The notes under the pieces are model-generated. The model was not told the origin of the DNA. It did not search any database and saw nothing but the letters and a program-made list of their open reading frames with translations. A stretch of 64,000 nt of DNA from Actinokineospora globicatena (GTDB lineage Bacteria; Actinomycetota; Actinomycetes; Mycobacteriales; Pseudonocardiaceae). The position numbers and the translations under genes are program-made. Numbering within the stretch: position 1 is the stretch's first letter; each line of letters opens with the position of its first letter. The DNA lies in assembly GCF_024171945.1 (NCBI RefSeq), contig NZ_JAMTCR010000002.1, forward strand, positions 930,001 through 994,000, in the 5' to 3' direction. Below, one piece after another: positions 41,459 through 50,743 of this stretch.

Positions 41459-42927
41459 TGGGATCTCCGGTCCAGCAGGGCGCGGGTCCGGCGGCCGGGC
41501 AGAGCAGCGCGAGCAACGACCCCGCGGCGCCGACCAGGCGCGGCACCGAGCTGCTGCTGCTCGGGTTCGCCGCCTTCGTGGTCTCCGCCGCGCTGATGCT
41601 CGTGGAGGCCAACCAGGAGCAGCAGCTGACGCTGCGCATCTTCTGGTACGGGTTGGCCTTCCTCGGGCTCTTCGCCGTCGCGCACGTCGCGGTGCGCAAG
41701 TTCGCGCCCTACGCGGACCCGCTGATCCTGCCGTGCGTCGCACTGCTCAACGGCCTCGGCCTGGTCATGATCTACCGGATCGACCTGGCGATGACCGAGA
41801 AGGCGCTGCGCGCGGGCCGGGAGATCAACAACGACGTGCCCAAGCAGATCCTGTGGACCACGGTCGCGCTGGCGCTGTTCCTGGCCGTGCTGATCGTGGT
41901 CAAGGACCACCGCACGCTCACCAAGTACAGCTACACCTTCGGCCTGGTCGGGCTGGTCCTGCTGGCGCTGCCCGCGTTCCTGCCCAGCGTCATCGCGCCG
42001 ACCATCAACGGCGCCAAGATCTGGCTCAAGGCCGGGCCGTTCTCGCTGCAGCCGGGTGAGTTCGCCAAGATCCTGCTGCTGGTGTTCTTCGCCGCGTTCC
42101 TGGTGTCCAAACGGGACCTGTTCATGGCGGCCGGTCGCCGGGTGCTCGGCGTCGACCTGCCGCGCGCCAGGGACCTCGGGCCGGTCGTGTTCGCGTGGGC
42201 GGTCTCGCTTGGCGTCCTGGTGTTCCAGAAGGACCTCGGCACCTCGCTGCTGTTCTTCGGCACCATCCTGGTGATGCTCTACGTCGCCACCGAGCGCGCG
42301 GTCTGGGTGGTGCTCGGGCTGACGCTGTTCGTCGGCGGCGCGGTCGTGGCCTACAACCTGTTCACCCACGTGCAGCAGCGCGTGGCGAACTGGTTCGACC
42401 CGCTGGCCACCTACGCCGACGCGGGCGGCGGCTACCAGATCGCCCAGGCGCTGTTCGGGCTCGGCACCGGCGGGGTCGGCGGCACCGGCCTCGGCGCGGG
42501 CCGCCCGGAACTGGTGCCGCTGGCCAACACCGACTTCATCGCGGCCGCGATCGGCGAGGAGCTCGGCTTCATCGGCCTCGCCGCGCTGCTGCTGGTCTAC
42601 ACCGTGCTGGCGCTGCGCGGCATGCGCAGCGCGCTCGCCGTGCGCGACACCTTCGGCAAGCTGCTCGGCGGTGGCCTGTCCTTCCTGCTGATCATGCAGG
42701 TCTTCGTGGTCGTCGGCGGCGTCACCAAGCTCATCCCGATGACCGGCATCACCGCGCCGTTCCTGTCCTACGGGGGTTCCTCGCTGCTGGCCAACTACGT
42801 GCTGATCGCCCTGCTGCTGCGGATCTCCGACGCCGCGCGCAGGCCGCAGACCGGCGCACGGCCCCGGCCGGTGCCCCAGGCCCCGATCGCGGAGGCGCAC
42901 ACGGTGATGGTGGAGCGGCCGACATGA
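41458..42927 (+). CDS. rodA: RodA: SEDS peptidoglycan glycosyltransferase
   Basis: 489 residues with about ten to twelve membrane helices. SEDS-family hallmarks are NGAKIWLKAGPFSLQPGEFAKI (abridged: WLKAGPFSLQPGEFAKI), FQKDLGTSLLFF and a C-terminal PMTGITAPFLSYGGSSLLANY, in which the conserved P-F-x-S-Y-G-G is present. It polymerises glycan strands during cell elongation or polar growth, together with the class B PBP encoded next. A one-base overlap with pstP and a four-base overlap with pbpA show tight coupling. It is called RodA rather than FtsW from its syntenic place. Confidence 0.95.
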   Translation: MGSPVQQGAGPAAGQSSASNDPAAPTRRGTELLLLGFAAFVVSAALMLVEANQEQQLTLRIFWYGLAFLGLFAVAHVAVRKFAPYADPLILPCVALLNGLGLVMIYRIDLAMTEKALRAGREINNDVPKQILWTTVALALFLAVLIVVKDHRTLTKYSYTFGLVGLVLLALPAFLPSVIAPTINGAKIWLKAGPFSLQPGEFAKILLLVFFAAFLVSKRDLFMAAGRRVLGVDLPRARDLGPVVFAWAVSLGVLVFQKDLGTSLLFFGTILVMLYVATERAVWVVLGLTLFVGGAVVAYNLFTHVQQRVANWFDPLATYADAGGGYQIAQALFGLGTGGVGGTGLGAGRPELVPLANTDFIAAAIGEELGFIGLAALLLVYTVLALRGMRSALAVRDTFGKLLGGGLSFLLIMQVFVVVGGVTKLIPMTGITAPFLSYGGSSLLANYVLIALLLRISDAARRPQTGARPRPVPQAPIAEAHTVMVERPT

Positions 42928-44411
42928 ACACCCCGCTGCGCCGGGTCGGCCTCGCCATGCTCGGCATGATCATCCTGCTGCTGGCCAACGCCACCTACAT
43001 CCAGATCATCAAGGCCGACGACTACCGCGAGGACCCGCGCAACCAGCGCGTCCTGCTGGAGGAGTACTCCCGCGAGCGCGGCAAGATCCTCGCCAGGGGC
43101 GCCAACAACCAGGCGCAGATGCTGGCGACGGTGCTGCCGACCAACGACCGGTTGCGCTACCTGCGCCAGTACACCGCTGGCCCTACCTTCGCCCCCGTCA
43201 CCGGCTTCTACTCGGTGCGCTACGGCGCGGGCGGGTTGGAGCGCGCCGAGGACGAGATCCTCAACGGCTCCGACGACCGGCTGTTCGTGCGCCGCCTGTC
43301 CGACCTGATCACCGGTCGCGACCCGCGCGGCGGCAACATCGAGCTGACCATCAACCCGGCGGCGCAGACCGCCGCGTACGACGCGATGGCCAAGGCCGGG
43401 TTCGCTGGCTCGGTCGTGGCGCTGAACCCGAAGACCGGCGAGATCCTGGCCATGGTCAGCACCCCGTCCTACGACCCGAACACGCTCTCCGCGCACGACG
43501 GTGCCGCGCAGGAGAAGGCGTGGAAGGACTACAACGCCGACAAGCGCAAGCCCATGCTCAACCGGGCCGTCTCCGAGACCTACGCGCCCGGCTCGACGTT
43601 CAAGCTGGTCATCGCCGCCGCCGCGCTCGAGGACGGCAAGTCCAAGGACGACCAGGTGACCTCCACCGACCGCTTGCAGGTCGGCGGCTCGGAGCTGCGC
43701 AACTACAACCGCGGCTTCTGCAACGGCACGCCCAACGGGGTGTCGATGGAGGTCGCGCTGTCGCTGTCGTGCAACACCGCGTTCGCGCAGCTGGCAGGCG
43801 ACCTCGGGCCGGAGAAGGTCGGCAAGCAGGCGGCCGAGTTCGGCATCGGCGAGTCCGACCTGACGGTGCCGATGCGCGTCGAGCAGTCCTGCATCGGCCC
43901 GGCCACCGCCTGCATGAGCGTCGGCGACAAGGCCGCGCTGATGCAGACCGGCATCGGCCAGCGCGACGTGCGGCTCACCCCGCTGCAGAACGCGCAGATC
44001 GTGGCCACCATCGCCAACGGCGGCGAGCGGATGCGCCCGCAGCTGGTCAAGTCGGTGCTGGCGCCGGACCTCTCGGAGATCTCCCGGCTCGACACCGACA
44101 GCCTCGGCCGGGTCATGTCCCGCGACGCCGCCGGGCAGCTGCGCGACATGATGGTCGCCTCCGAGGGCAAGACCGGTGGCGACGGCAAGCGCGACGGGCT
44201 GACCATCGCGTCCAAGACCGGCACCGCCGAGACCGGCAACGACCCGAAGAACACCCCGCCGTTCGCCTGGTACGTGGCGTTCGCACCGGCAGACGACCCG
44301 AAGATCGCGGTCGCCGTCGTGGTGGAGAGCCAGGACGTCGCCGCGACCGGCGGCAAGCTGTCCGCCGCGATCGGCCGGGCGACCATCGCCGCCGCGCTTG
44401 GCGGTGGCTGA
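42924..44411 (+). CDS. pbpA: PbpA: class B penicillin-binding protein
   Basis: 495 residues. One N-terminal membrane anchor (about 8-27) and a short PBP-dimer region, then the transpeptidase domain with the three motifs: S224-T-F-K (nucleophile S224, K227), S282-C-N and K-T-G in ASKTGTAE. It cross-links peptidoglycan with RodA. In mycobacteria PbpA is phosphorylated by PknB, consistent with its operon. Overlap of four bases with rodA, three-base gap to pknA. The length is typical of the actinobacterial short class B enzymes. Confidence 0.96.
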   Translation: MNTPLRRVGLAMLGMIILLLANATYIQIIKADDYREDPRNQRVLLEEYSRERGKILARGANNQAQMLATVLPTNDRLRYLRQYTAGPTFAPVTGFYSVRYGAGGLERAEDEILNGSDDRLFVRRLSDLITGRDPRGGNIELTINPAAQTAAYDAMAKAGFAGSVVALNPKTGEILAMVSTPSYDPNTLSAHDGAAQEKAWKDYNADKRKPMLNRAVSETYAPGSTFKLVIAAAALEDGKSKDDQVTSTDRLQVGGSELRNYNRGFCNGTPNGVSMEVALSLSCNTAFAQLAGDLGPEKVGKQAAEFGIGESDLTVPMRVEQSCIGPATACMSVGDKAALMQTGIGQRDVRLTPLQNAQIVATIANGGERMRPQLVKSVLAPDLSEISRLDTDSLGRVMSRDAAGQLRDMMVASEGKTGGDGKRDGLTIASKTGTAETGNDPKNTPPFAWYVAFAPADDPKIAVAVVVESQDVAATGGKLSAAIGRATIAAALGGG

Positions 44412-44414
44412 GCC

Positions 44415-45863
44415 GTGTTCACCTCGGGCCAACTGCTCGCCGACCGCTACCGGCTCGTCCGCCGGATCGCGGTCGGCGGCATGGGCGAGGTGTGGGAGGC
44501 CGCCGACACCCGGCTCGACCGCCAGGTCGCGGTCAAGGTGCTCAAGCCGGAGCTGTGCGGGGACGCCGAGTTCCTGCACCGGTTCCGCACCGAGGCGCGC
44601 ACGACCGCGTCGATCAACCACCCGGGCATCGCCTCGGTGCACGACTACGGCGAGACCGCGTCCATCGTCGACGGGCCGCAGGACACCGCGTACCTGGTGA
44701 TGGAACTGGTGGAGGGCGACCCGCTCGCCGCGATCCTGGCCAAGGAGGGCCGGATCGGCGCCGAGCGCACGCTCGACATCCTCGAGCAGGCCGGGCACGC
44801 GCTGCAGGCCGCGCACGAACGCGGGTACGTGCACCGCGACGTGAAGCCGGGCAACATCCTGATCACCCCGACCGGGGTGGTGAAGCTGACCGACTTCGGC
44901 ATCGCGAAGGCGGCCGACGCGGCACCGGTCACCCGGTCCGGCATGGTCATGGGCACCGCGCACTACATCGCCCCCGAGCAGGCCCTCGGGCACGAGGCCG
45001 AACCGGCGAGCGACGTGTACTCCCTCGCCGTGGTCGGCTACGAGTGCCTGACCGGGCGCAGGCCGTTCCTGTCGGAGAACGCGGTGACGGTCGCGATGAT
45101 GCACATCCGCGACATCCCGCCGCCGCTGCCACCGGACATCCCGCCGGGCGCGCGCGCGGTGATCGAGGCGACCCTGGTCAAGGACCCGAGGCAGCGCTAC
45201 GGCAGCGGTGGCGAGTTCGCCGCCGCGGTCGCCGCGATCCGCGCGGGCAGGCCACTGCCCGCGCCGTCGGGGTACGCCCTCGCCGCGGCCCAGCGGCACG
45301 GCGTGCGCACCCCGCCGACCGGCACCCACCCGGGCCTCGTCCCGGTCGGGCCGCCACCCGGGCACCCCGGTTCGACCGGTTTCGCGATCCAGCCGCACCC
45401 GCAGCGCTCCGGTCGGGGCGGCTTATGGGTGGCCATCGCGGTGCTGGCGATCGCGCTGATCGTCGCCCTCGCGATCGGCCTCCCCGCTATCTTCAGCTCG
45501 GACGGATCAGGCGAACTGCCCGGCGAGCCCGCCCCGCGCACCACCACCGAGGTCGCGCCGGGCGACAGCGAGGAACCCGGTGGCCCACCCGCCGGGCAAC
45601 CCACCACGCGCACCCCACGTCCCACCGAGGGCGAGGACGCCGACACGGTCGCCATCATCCCGACCCGCTACGCCAAGCGGCCCGCGGACGAGGTGGCCGA
45701 GGAGCTGACCCGGCTCGGTGTGTCGCCGATGGTGCTCACCGAGGACGGCCTGGTCCCGCAGGACGCGCCGACCTGCGTGGTTGTCGAAGTCTCGCCAGTC
45801 GGCCGGGTCCCGCGCGGGGCGCCCGTCACAATCAGGTGCAGGCAGAACGGACCCGCGGGATGA
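44415..45863 (+). CDS. pknA: PknA: membrane Ser/Thr protein kinase
   Basis: 482 residues. Kinase domain (about 11-275) with GGMGEVW, K41 (VAVK), catalytic D142 (HRDVKPGN), D160 (DFG) and GTAHYIAPEQ. A proline-rich juxtamembrane linker leads to one helix (about 338-357; WVAIAVLAIALIVALAIGL). An acidic Thr/Pro stretch is followed by a C-terminal domain of about 65 residues with VAIIPTRYAKRPADEVAEELTRL and VSPVGRVPRGAPVTIRC that looks like a single PASTA repeat. A PASTA-like end is unexpected, since mycobacterial PknA lacks one. GTG start at 44415, three bases after pbpA. Confidence 0.93.
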   Translation: MFTSGQLLADRYRLVRRIAVGGMGEVWEAADTRLDRQVAVKVLKPELCGDAEFLHRFRTEARTTASINHPGIASVHDYGETASIVDGPQDTAYLVMELVEGDPLAAILAKEGRIGAERTLDILEQAGHALQAAHERGYVHRDVKPGNILITPTGVVKLTDFGIAKAADAAPVTRSGMVMGTAHYIAPEQALGHEAEPASDVYSLAVVGYECLTGRRPFLSENAVTVAMMHIRDIPPPLPPDIPPGARAVIEATLVKDPRQRYGSGGEFAAAVAAIRAGRPLPAPSGYALAAAQRHGVRTPPTGTHPGLVPVGPPPGHPGSTGFAIQPHPQRSGRGGLWVAIAVLAIALIVALAIGLPAIFSSDGSGELPGEPAPRTTTEVAPGDSEEPGGPPAGQPTTRTPRPTEGEDADTVAIIPTRYAKRPADEVAEELTRLGVSPMVLTEDGLVPQDAPTCVVVEVSPVGRVPRGAPVTIRCRQNGPAG

Positions 45864-45940
45864 GCGACGACCGGTACGAGCGTGGTCGGACAGCAGGCAT
45901 GATGGGACAGGACATTGACTAGGAGCGGGGCAACGCACCG

Positions 45941-47929
45941 ATGACCACACCGCGACTGCTCTCGAACCGCTACGAGATCGGTGAGACGATCGGTTACGGC
46001 GGTATGTCCGAGGTCCACCGCGGCCGCGACGTCCGGCTCAGCCGCGAGGTCGCGGTGAAGGTGCTCCGCCAGGACCTGGCCCGCGACCCGCAGTTCCAGG
46101 AGCGGTTCCGCCGCGAGGCGCAGAACGCCGCCGCGCTCAACCACCCGGCGATCGTGGCCGTCTACGACACCGGCGAGACCCGCATCGAGACCGGGCCGCT
46201 GCCCTACATCGTCATGGAGTACGTGGACGGGCGGACGCTGCGCGACATCGTCAAGTCCGAGGGACCGCTGCCCGGCCAGCGCGCCATGGAGATCATGGCC
46301 GACGTCTGCGCCGCGCTGGACTTCAGCCACCGGCACGGCATCGTGCACCGCGACGTCAAGCCCGCGAACGTGATGATCACCCGCTCCGGCGCGGTGAAGG
46401 TGATGGACTTCGGCATCGCCCGCGCGCTCGCCGACGGCCAGGTCGCGGTCACGCAGACCTCCGCGGTGATCGGCACCGCCCAGTACCTCTCACCGGAGCA
46501 GGCCCGCGGCGAGACCGTGGACAACCGCTCCGACGTCTACGCCACCGGCTGCGTGCTCTTCGAGCTGCTCACCGGCGAGCCGCCGTTCACCGGTGACTCC
46601 CCGGTCGCCGTGGCCTACCAGCACGTGCGCGAGGACCCGCGGCCGCCGTCGGCGCTGAACCCGAGGGTCAGCCCGCAGCTGGACGCGATCGTGCTCAAGG
46701 CGATGTCCAAGGGCGCGGCGAACCGGTACCAGTCGGCGGCGGAGATGCGCACCGACATCGTCCGGGTGCTCTCCGGCCAGCGCCCCGCGGCGCCGATGGT
46801 GATGACCGACGAGGACCGCACCGCGGTGCTGGGCCAGAACCGGCAGCCCGAGGTGCGCGGCCGCCACCGGCCCGAGGTGCTCTCGGACGACTACGACGAT
46901 TACAACGCCTACGACGCCGAGGACGAGCGCAAGCGCAAGCGGCGCAAGACCTGGCTGATCGTGCTGGTCGCGCTGGTCGTCGCCGCCCTGATCGCGCTGC
47001 TGTTCCTGCTGCTGGGCGGCAAGGAGAAACCCGCGACGGCGGACGTGTTCCAGCTGCCGGACGTCCGCAAGCAGGTGGAGGCGCAGGCCAACGCCACCCT
47101 GGCGAACAAGGGCCTGCAGGTCGTGCGCGAGGCGGTGGCCTGCGAGCAGACCGCCGACGGCCAGCCGGGACCGTGCGCCGCCGACGACATCGGCAAGGTC
47201 GTCGACACCACGCCCGCCGCGGGCACCGAGGTCCGCAAGGGCGACCGGATCACCATCAAGGTCGGCACCGCGCCGGGCAAGGTGGCCGTGCCGGACGTCG
47301 CGGGCAAGACCCAGGACGAGGCCAAGCAGATCCTGCAGGACGCCAAGCTGGGCGTCGTCGCGACCGTCGACGAGGTCGAGGTGGACGACGACAAGCAGGT
47401 CGGCAAGGTCGTCGAGACCAACCCGCCGGTCGGCCAGCAGGTCAACCCGGGCACCCAGGTCAAGCTGGTGATCGGCAAGGGCCCGGACACCGTCGAGGTC
47501 ACCAACCTGGTCGGCCAGGACTACGAGACCGCGTCGAAGAACCTGACCGCAGCCGGGTTCGTCCCGCAGCGCAAGGACGTCTCCTCCGACCGCCCGACCG
47601 GTGAGGTCGTCGACCAGGCGCCCAAGAGCGGCAAGGCGCGCAAGGGCACCACGATCACGCTGAGCGTCTCCAAGGGCGACAAGGTCGACATCGAGATGCC
47701 CAACCTGGAGGGCAAGTCCCGCGCCGAGGCCGAGAACCTGCTGCGCCAGCGCGGCTGGTCGGGTCAGCTCAACGTGATCGAGGAGCTGACCAACGACCCG
47801 GACGAGGTCGGCAAGATCCTCGACCAGCAGCAGCAGCCCGGCGACAAGATCGGCAAGGACGCCACCATCGGCGTGAAGATCGGCAAGGCGCGCAACTCGC
47901 CGACGATCCCGACCTTCCCGACGAGGTAG
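45941..47929 (+). CDS. pknB: PknB: PASTA-domain Ser/Thr protein kinase
   Basis: 662 residues. Kinase domain (about 11-280) with K40, D138 (HRDVKPANV), D156 (DFG) and the activation-loop threonines T171 and T173 (VTQTSAVIGTAQ), identical in number to Mycobacterium tuberculosis PknB. One membrane helix (about 342-362) precedes four PASTA repeats (about 370-655) on the outside, which bind muropeptide or lipid II signals. It controls cell-wall synthesis and division through FhaA, CwlM-type and PBP substrates. It is 77 bases after pknA and the last gene of the operon. A 12-bp terminator follows 11 bases after the stop. Confidence 0.97.
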   Translation: MTTPRLLSNRYEIGETIGYGGMSEVHRGRDVRLSREVAVKVLRQDLARDPQFQERFRREAQNAAALNHPAIVAVYDTGETRIETGPLPYIVMEYVDGRTLRDIVKSEGPLPGQRAMEIMADVCAALDFSHRHGIVHRDVKPANVMITRSGAVKVMDFGIARALADGQVAVTQTSAVIGTAQYLSPEQARGETVDNRSDVYATGCVLFELLTGEPPFTGDSPVAVAYQHVREDPRPPSALNPRVSPQLDAIVLKAMSKGAANRYQSAAEMRTDIVRVLSGQRPAAPMVMTDEDRTAVLGQNRQPEVRGRHRPEVLSDDYDDYNAYDAEDERKRKRRKTWLIVLVALVVAALIALLFLLLGGKEKPATADVFQLPDVRKQVEAQANATLANKGLQVVREAVACEQTADGQPGPCAADDIGKVVDTTPAAGTEVRKGDRITIKVGTAPGKVAVPDVAGKTQDEAKQILQDAKLGVVATVDEVEVDDDKQVGKVVETNPPVGQQVNPGTQVKLVIGKGPDTVEVTNLVGQDYETASKNLTAAGFVPQRKDVSSDRPTGEVVDQAPKSGKARKGTTITLSVSKGDKVDIEMPNLEGKSRAEAENLLRQRGWSGQLNVIEELTNDPDEVGKILDQQQQPGDKIGKDATIGVKIGKARNSPTIPTFPTR

Positions 47930-47940
47930 CCGCACACGCG

Positions 47941-47977
47941 AAGAGGCCCCCATCCCTTGACCGGGTGGGGGCCTCTT
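47941..47977. terminator. Bidirectional terminator after pknB
   Basis: Perfect 12-bp stem AAGAGGCCCCCA / TGGGGGCCTCTT with a 13-base loop, followed on the plus strand by GCTTTCC. It serves the convergent pknB and trpG/pabA genes. Confidence 0.9.
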
Positions 47978-47989
47978 GCTTTCCGCTGC

Positions 47990-48637
47990 TTAGCCGAGCG
48001 CCTTGGTCAGCTCGCGCATACCGCGCTCCAACTCGTCCACCCGCGCCGCCGGTACGGGGAACCCGGCGTCGGCGAGGAAGTTCGCGAGCATCCGGTGCCC
48101 GCCGTCGGTCAGCACGGACTCGGGGTGGAACTGCACCCCGTGCACCGGCAGCTCGCGGTGCCGCATGGCCATCACGATGCCGCTCCCGGTGCGCCCGGTG
48201 ACCTCGAAGTCAGCCGGGATCGTGTCCGGCACGATCGAGAGCGAGTGGTACCTGGTCGCGGTGAACGGGTCCGGCAGACCCGCGAGCACTCCCCCGCCGT
48301 TGTGGTGCACCTGACTGGTCTTCCCGTGCAACAACTCCGGCGCCTGGGTCACAGTCGCCCCCCAGGCAATCCCGATCGCCTGGTGCCCGAGGCACACCCC
48401 CAGGACCGGTACCCGGCTCTCCGCACACCGCTTGACCACGTCAACGCTGTACCCGGCCCGCTCCGGCGTGCTCGGCCCCGGACTCACCAACACCGCGTCG
48501 AACCCGTCGAGCACATCGCCCTGAGTCAACTCAGGCGCGTCGTTGCGCCAGACCTCGCACTCGGCCCCCAACTGCGCCAGGTACTGCACGAGGTTGTAGA
48601 CGAAGCTGTCGTAGTTGTCGACCACGAGAACGCGCAT
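47990..48637 (-). CDS. trpG: Glutamine amidotransferase, component II of anthranilate/aminodeoxychorismate synthase
   Basis: 215 residues, class I glutamine amidotransferase. Catalytic triad: C82 in VCLGHQ, and the His and Glu of FHPES near residue 170. NYDSFVYNLVQYL and VSPGPSTPERAG are typical of TrpG/PabA. It supplies ammonia to a TrpE or PabB partner encoded elsewhere; this locus (trpG next to pknB) is conserved in actinobacteria. TAGGTT ends seven bases before the ATG at 48637 with no ribosome-binding site, so the mRNA is probably leaderless. Whether it serves folate, tryptophan or both cannot be told. Confidence 0.95.
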   Translation of the reverse strand: MRVLVVDNYDSFVYNLVQYLAQLGAECEVWRNDAPELTQGDVLDGFDAVLVSPGPSTPERAGYSVDVVKRCAESRVPVLGVCLGHQAIGIAWGATVTQAPELLHGKTSQVHHNGGGVLAGLPDPFTATRYHSLSIVPDTIPADFEVTGRTGSGIVMAMRHRELPVHGVQFHPESVLTDGGHRMLANFLADAGFPVPAARVDELERGMRELTKALG

Positions 48638-48724
48638 GGCGGCCAACCTACCCGCCGCGCGACCCCGTCCGCCCCCGACTTCCCCGCGGGCTCCGCCAGC
48701 AGCGGCGCGATCAGCCGCGGTGGA

Positions 48725-48880
48725 TCACTGGGTGGTGACCTGGTTGAACGGCAGCTTGGGCTCGACCCAGGGGAACACGACCAGCATCAGCAGGGCGACC
48801 ACCCCGGCGACCAGGACCAGGGCGGTGAGCACCCGCACGGCGGTCGGGCCGGGGAGGTGGCGCCAGATCCACCCGTACAT
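48725..48880 (-). CDS. 51-residue single-helix membrane protein coupled to the sortase
   Basis: 51 residues: [20 protein letters not shown], then a hydrophobic helix (about 20-37) and the short tail VEPKLPFNQVTTQ. It starts in an ATGA overlap with the sortase gene. The motif (M)YGWIWR.LPG is conserved in similarly placed tiny genes of actinomycetes (recollection, unchecked). Function unknown; a role assisting the sortase or the cell-wall machinery is an inference from position. Confidence 0.8.
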   Translation of the reverse strand: MYGWIWRHLPGPTAVRVLTALVLVAGVVALLMLVVFPWVEPKLPFNQVTTQ

Positions 48881-49758
48881 CAGCTGGTCTCCTTCAACTC
48901 GGGCGGCGTCTCGCCCGGTTTGGTCGGGTCCTTCGCCCACTGCTTGACCAGGACGGCGTGCACGATGAGCCGCTGCCGGTCGGAGAAGCGGGGGTGGCAG
49001 GTGGTCAGGGTCATCAGCGTCGCGCGCTCGCCGACGCTGGGGGCATCGCCCGCCTGGCCGGGGATGGGGGCGATGACGGTGCCCTGGCTCGGGTTGACGA
49101 TCTGCTGGCCGACCAGGCCGGTGTACGGGCCGCCGAGCGGGGCGACGCCCTGGCAGCGCGGGTCGGTGCCCTTGCCGTCCGCCCAGCCGCCGACCTCGTC
49201 CTTCTTGGGCAGCATCCGGTAGACGAACCAGTTGAACCTGGTCTCCACCACGATCGCGTCGCACGAGTTCAGCAGGTCGATGTCGTTGAACGGGGCGCCC
49301 TTGCCGACCCGGTGACCGGCGACGGCGAAGTTGCCCGGCTCGCCCGGGTACGCGGTGCCCTTGTAGTGGCCGGGGCCGATCTCCAGGGAGCGCTCGGTGG
49401 TGCCCTCGATGATCGTGAACGCGTAGTCGGCGCCGAAGGACGGGATGTGCATCTTGGCGAACCCGGCGCCCTCACCGAGCCCGTCGAAGCGCTCGACCCG
49501 CTGCTGCTCGGGTGCGGCCGGAGCCTCGTCGTTCCACTCGGTGTCCAGCTGCGAGGTCGCCTCACGCTGCTTACCTGCGGAAACGATGTCGGTCACGTAG
49601 ACCTCGTAGACCACGAACAGCAGCACGACCAGGCCGGCGGTGATCAGCAACTCGCCGATGCCGCGCACCACGGTCCGCACCCGGTCCGGCCGCGCGGGCG
49701 GTTCCTCGGGGCCGACCAGGTCGCCAGCGGGCGGGCCACCGGTGTCGAGCGTTGTCAC
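48880..49758 (-). CDS. Class E sortase
   Basis: 292 residues. A disordered proline-rich N-terminus precedes one membrane helix (about 38-55), then the sortase domain outside. The catalytic residues are H149 (VAGHR), C254 (TLTTCHP) and probably R263. The TLTTC motif and the placement near crgA/trpG mark class E, which attaches proteins with LAxTG-type signals to peptidoglycan in high-GC Gram-positives. The GTG at 49758 has AAGGAG six bases upstream, better than the ATG at 49791. No sortase substrate gene is in the window. Confidence 0.95.
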   Translation of the reverse strand: MTTLDTGGPPAGDLVGPEEPPARPDRVRTVVRGIGELLITAGLVVLLFVVYEVYVTDIVSAGKQREATSQLDTEWNDEAPAAPEQQRVERFDGLGEGAGFAKMHIPSFGADYAFTIIEGTTERSLEIGPGHYKGTAYPGEPGNFAVAGHRVGKGAPFNDIDLLNSCDAIVVETRFNWFVYRMLPKKDEVGGWADGKGTDPRCQGVAPLGGPYTGLVGQQIVNPSQGTVIAPIPGQAGDAPSVGERATLMTLTTCHPRFSDRQRLIVHAVLVKQWAKDPTKPGETPPELKETS

Positions 49759-49907
49759 GCGAGGCTCCTTCCGGCCTGCGGATCCGAACATCGTTGGCGA
49801 CTGGTGATTCGCCGACCTGCTCAGCTACGTTAACGTGTTGCACCGGCGGGAGTCGTCCCAACACGAGCACGCCCGCACCCGACCGCACCACGTCAGGCGA
49901 GGACAGC

Positions 49908-50174
49908 ATGCCGAAGTCCAAGGTCCGCAAGAAGGCCGCGTACACCCCACCGGCCGACCGTCGCACGCCTGTGAAGGTGAAGCAGGCTGGGCCGTCACAC
50001 CCGATCTACATCACCGTGATGCTCGGCGTCATGGTGCTGGGCCTTGCCTGGCTGGTCGTGAACTACATCGCAGGCGAGAAGATCCCATTCATGGCCGACC
50101 TCGGCAACTGGAACTTCGCCATCGGGTTCGCCCTGATGATCTCCGGGTTGCTGATGACCATGCGGTGGCGCTGA
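49908..50174 (+). CDS. crgA: CrgA: cell division protein
   Basis: 88 residues: a basic, soluble N-terminus ([21 protein letters not shown]) and two membrane helices (about 33-53 and 68-84). CrgA interacts with FtsZ, FtsQ and PBPs at the septum in mycobacteria and delays division in Streptomyces. Its place beside sortase E, trpG and pknB is the conserved one. The gene stands alone and is divergent from the sortase gene. Start fixed by the MPKSK(V/I)RKK motif. Confidence 0.96.
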   Translation: MPKSKVRKKAAYTPPADRRTPVKVKQAGPSHPIYITVMLGVMVLGLAWLVVNYIAGEKIPFMADLGNWNFAIGFALMISGLLMTMRWR

Positions 50175-50289
50175 CCAGCCAACACCGTGGTCACGGGTCC
50201 CCCCATCCGGTCTATCACCACGGCCGGTGACGGGGACTGCTCCATTCAGCGGACAGTCACTGAACCACACGGATGTAAGTAGTCCCCAA

Positions 50290-50311
50290 TGTGGATAACT
50301 ACTGTGGATGA
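50290..50311. promoter_or_regulatory. DnaA box pair before the PH-domain gene
   Basis: TGTGGATAA (50290-50298, a perfect box on the minus strand) and TGTGGATGA (50303-50311) are 13 bases apart, the same spacing as the pair at 10921-10942. The second touches the ATG at 50312. Confidence 0.4.
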
Positions 50312-50740
50312 ATGCCCGTGACACCCGAGGACAGGTCTGCGCAGTGGGCTCCCGAGCCCAGGGTGGTGGCCGTCGGCTGGTTGCTGGCGGCCACATCCGC
50401 GCTGGTCGCGGCCTTGATCGACGACCCGAGGGGCATGCTGCTGCTGATCGCGGCCGCAGGCCTGCTCGGGTTGTTCGCGTTGCTCGGCACGCTGCTGCGA
50501 CCCCGGCTGAGCGCGGACGCCCGGGGGATCACCCTTCGGGGGGTCCGCGGCGCCAAGCAGTGGGGCTGGGGCGAGGTCAACGTCCGGGTGGTGCGCACCC
50601 GCAGGCTCGGCCGCGAGTCCAGCGCGCTGGAGATCGACGCGGACAACGCGGCCGAACCGGACCTGGTCCTGCTCGGCCGCCTCGACCTCGGAGCCGACCC
50701 GCAGGACGTGGTCGACCACCTGATCCGGCTGCGCACGTAG
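50312..50740 (+). CDS. Membrane-anchored PH-like domain protein
   Basis: 142 residues. Two membrane helices (about 18-36 and 42-60) are followed by a beta-rich domain of bacterial PH type with LSADARGITLRGVRGAKQWGWGEV and a C-terminal helix (ADPQDVVDHLIRLRT). It corresponds in position to Rv0010c of Mycobacterium tuberculosis. Function unknown. Its stop is four bases from that of the convergent rhomboid gene. Confidence 0.85.
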   Translation: MPVTPEDRSAQWAPEPRVVAVGWLLAATSALVAALIDDPRGMLLLIAAAGLLGLFALLGTLLRPRLSADARGITLRGVRGAKQWGWGEVNVRVVRTRRLGRESSALEIDADNAAEPDLVLLGRLDLGADPQDVVDHLIRLRT

Positions 50741-50743
50741 CCG

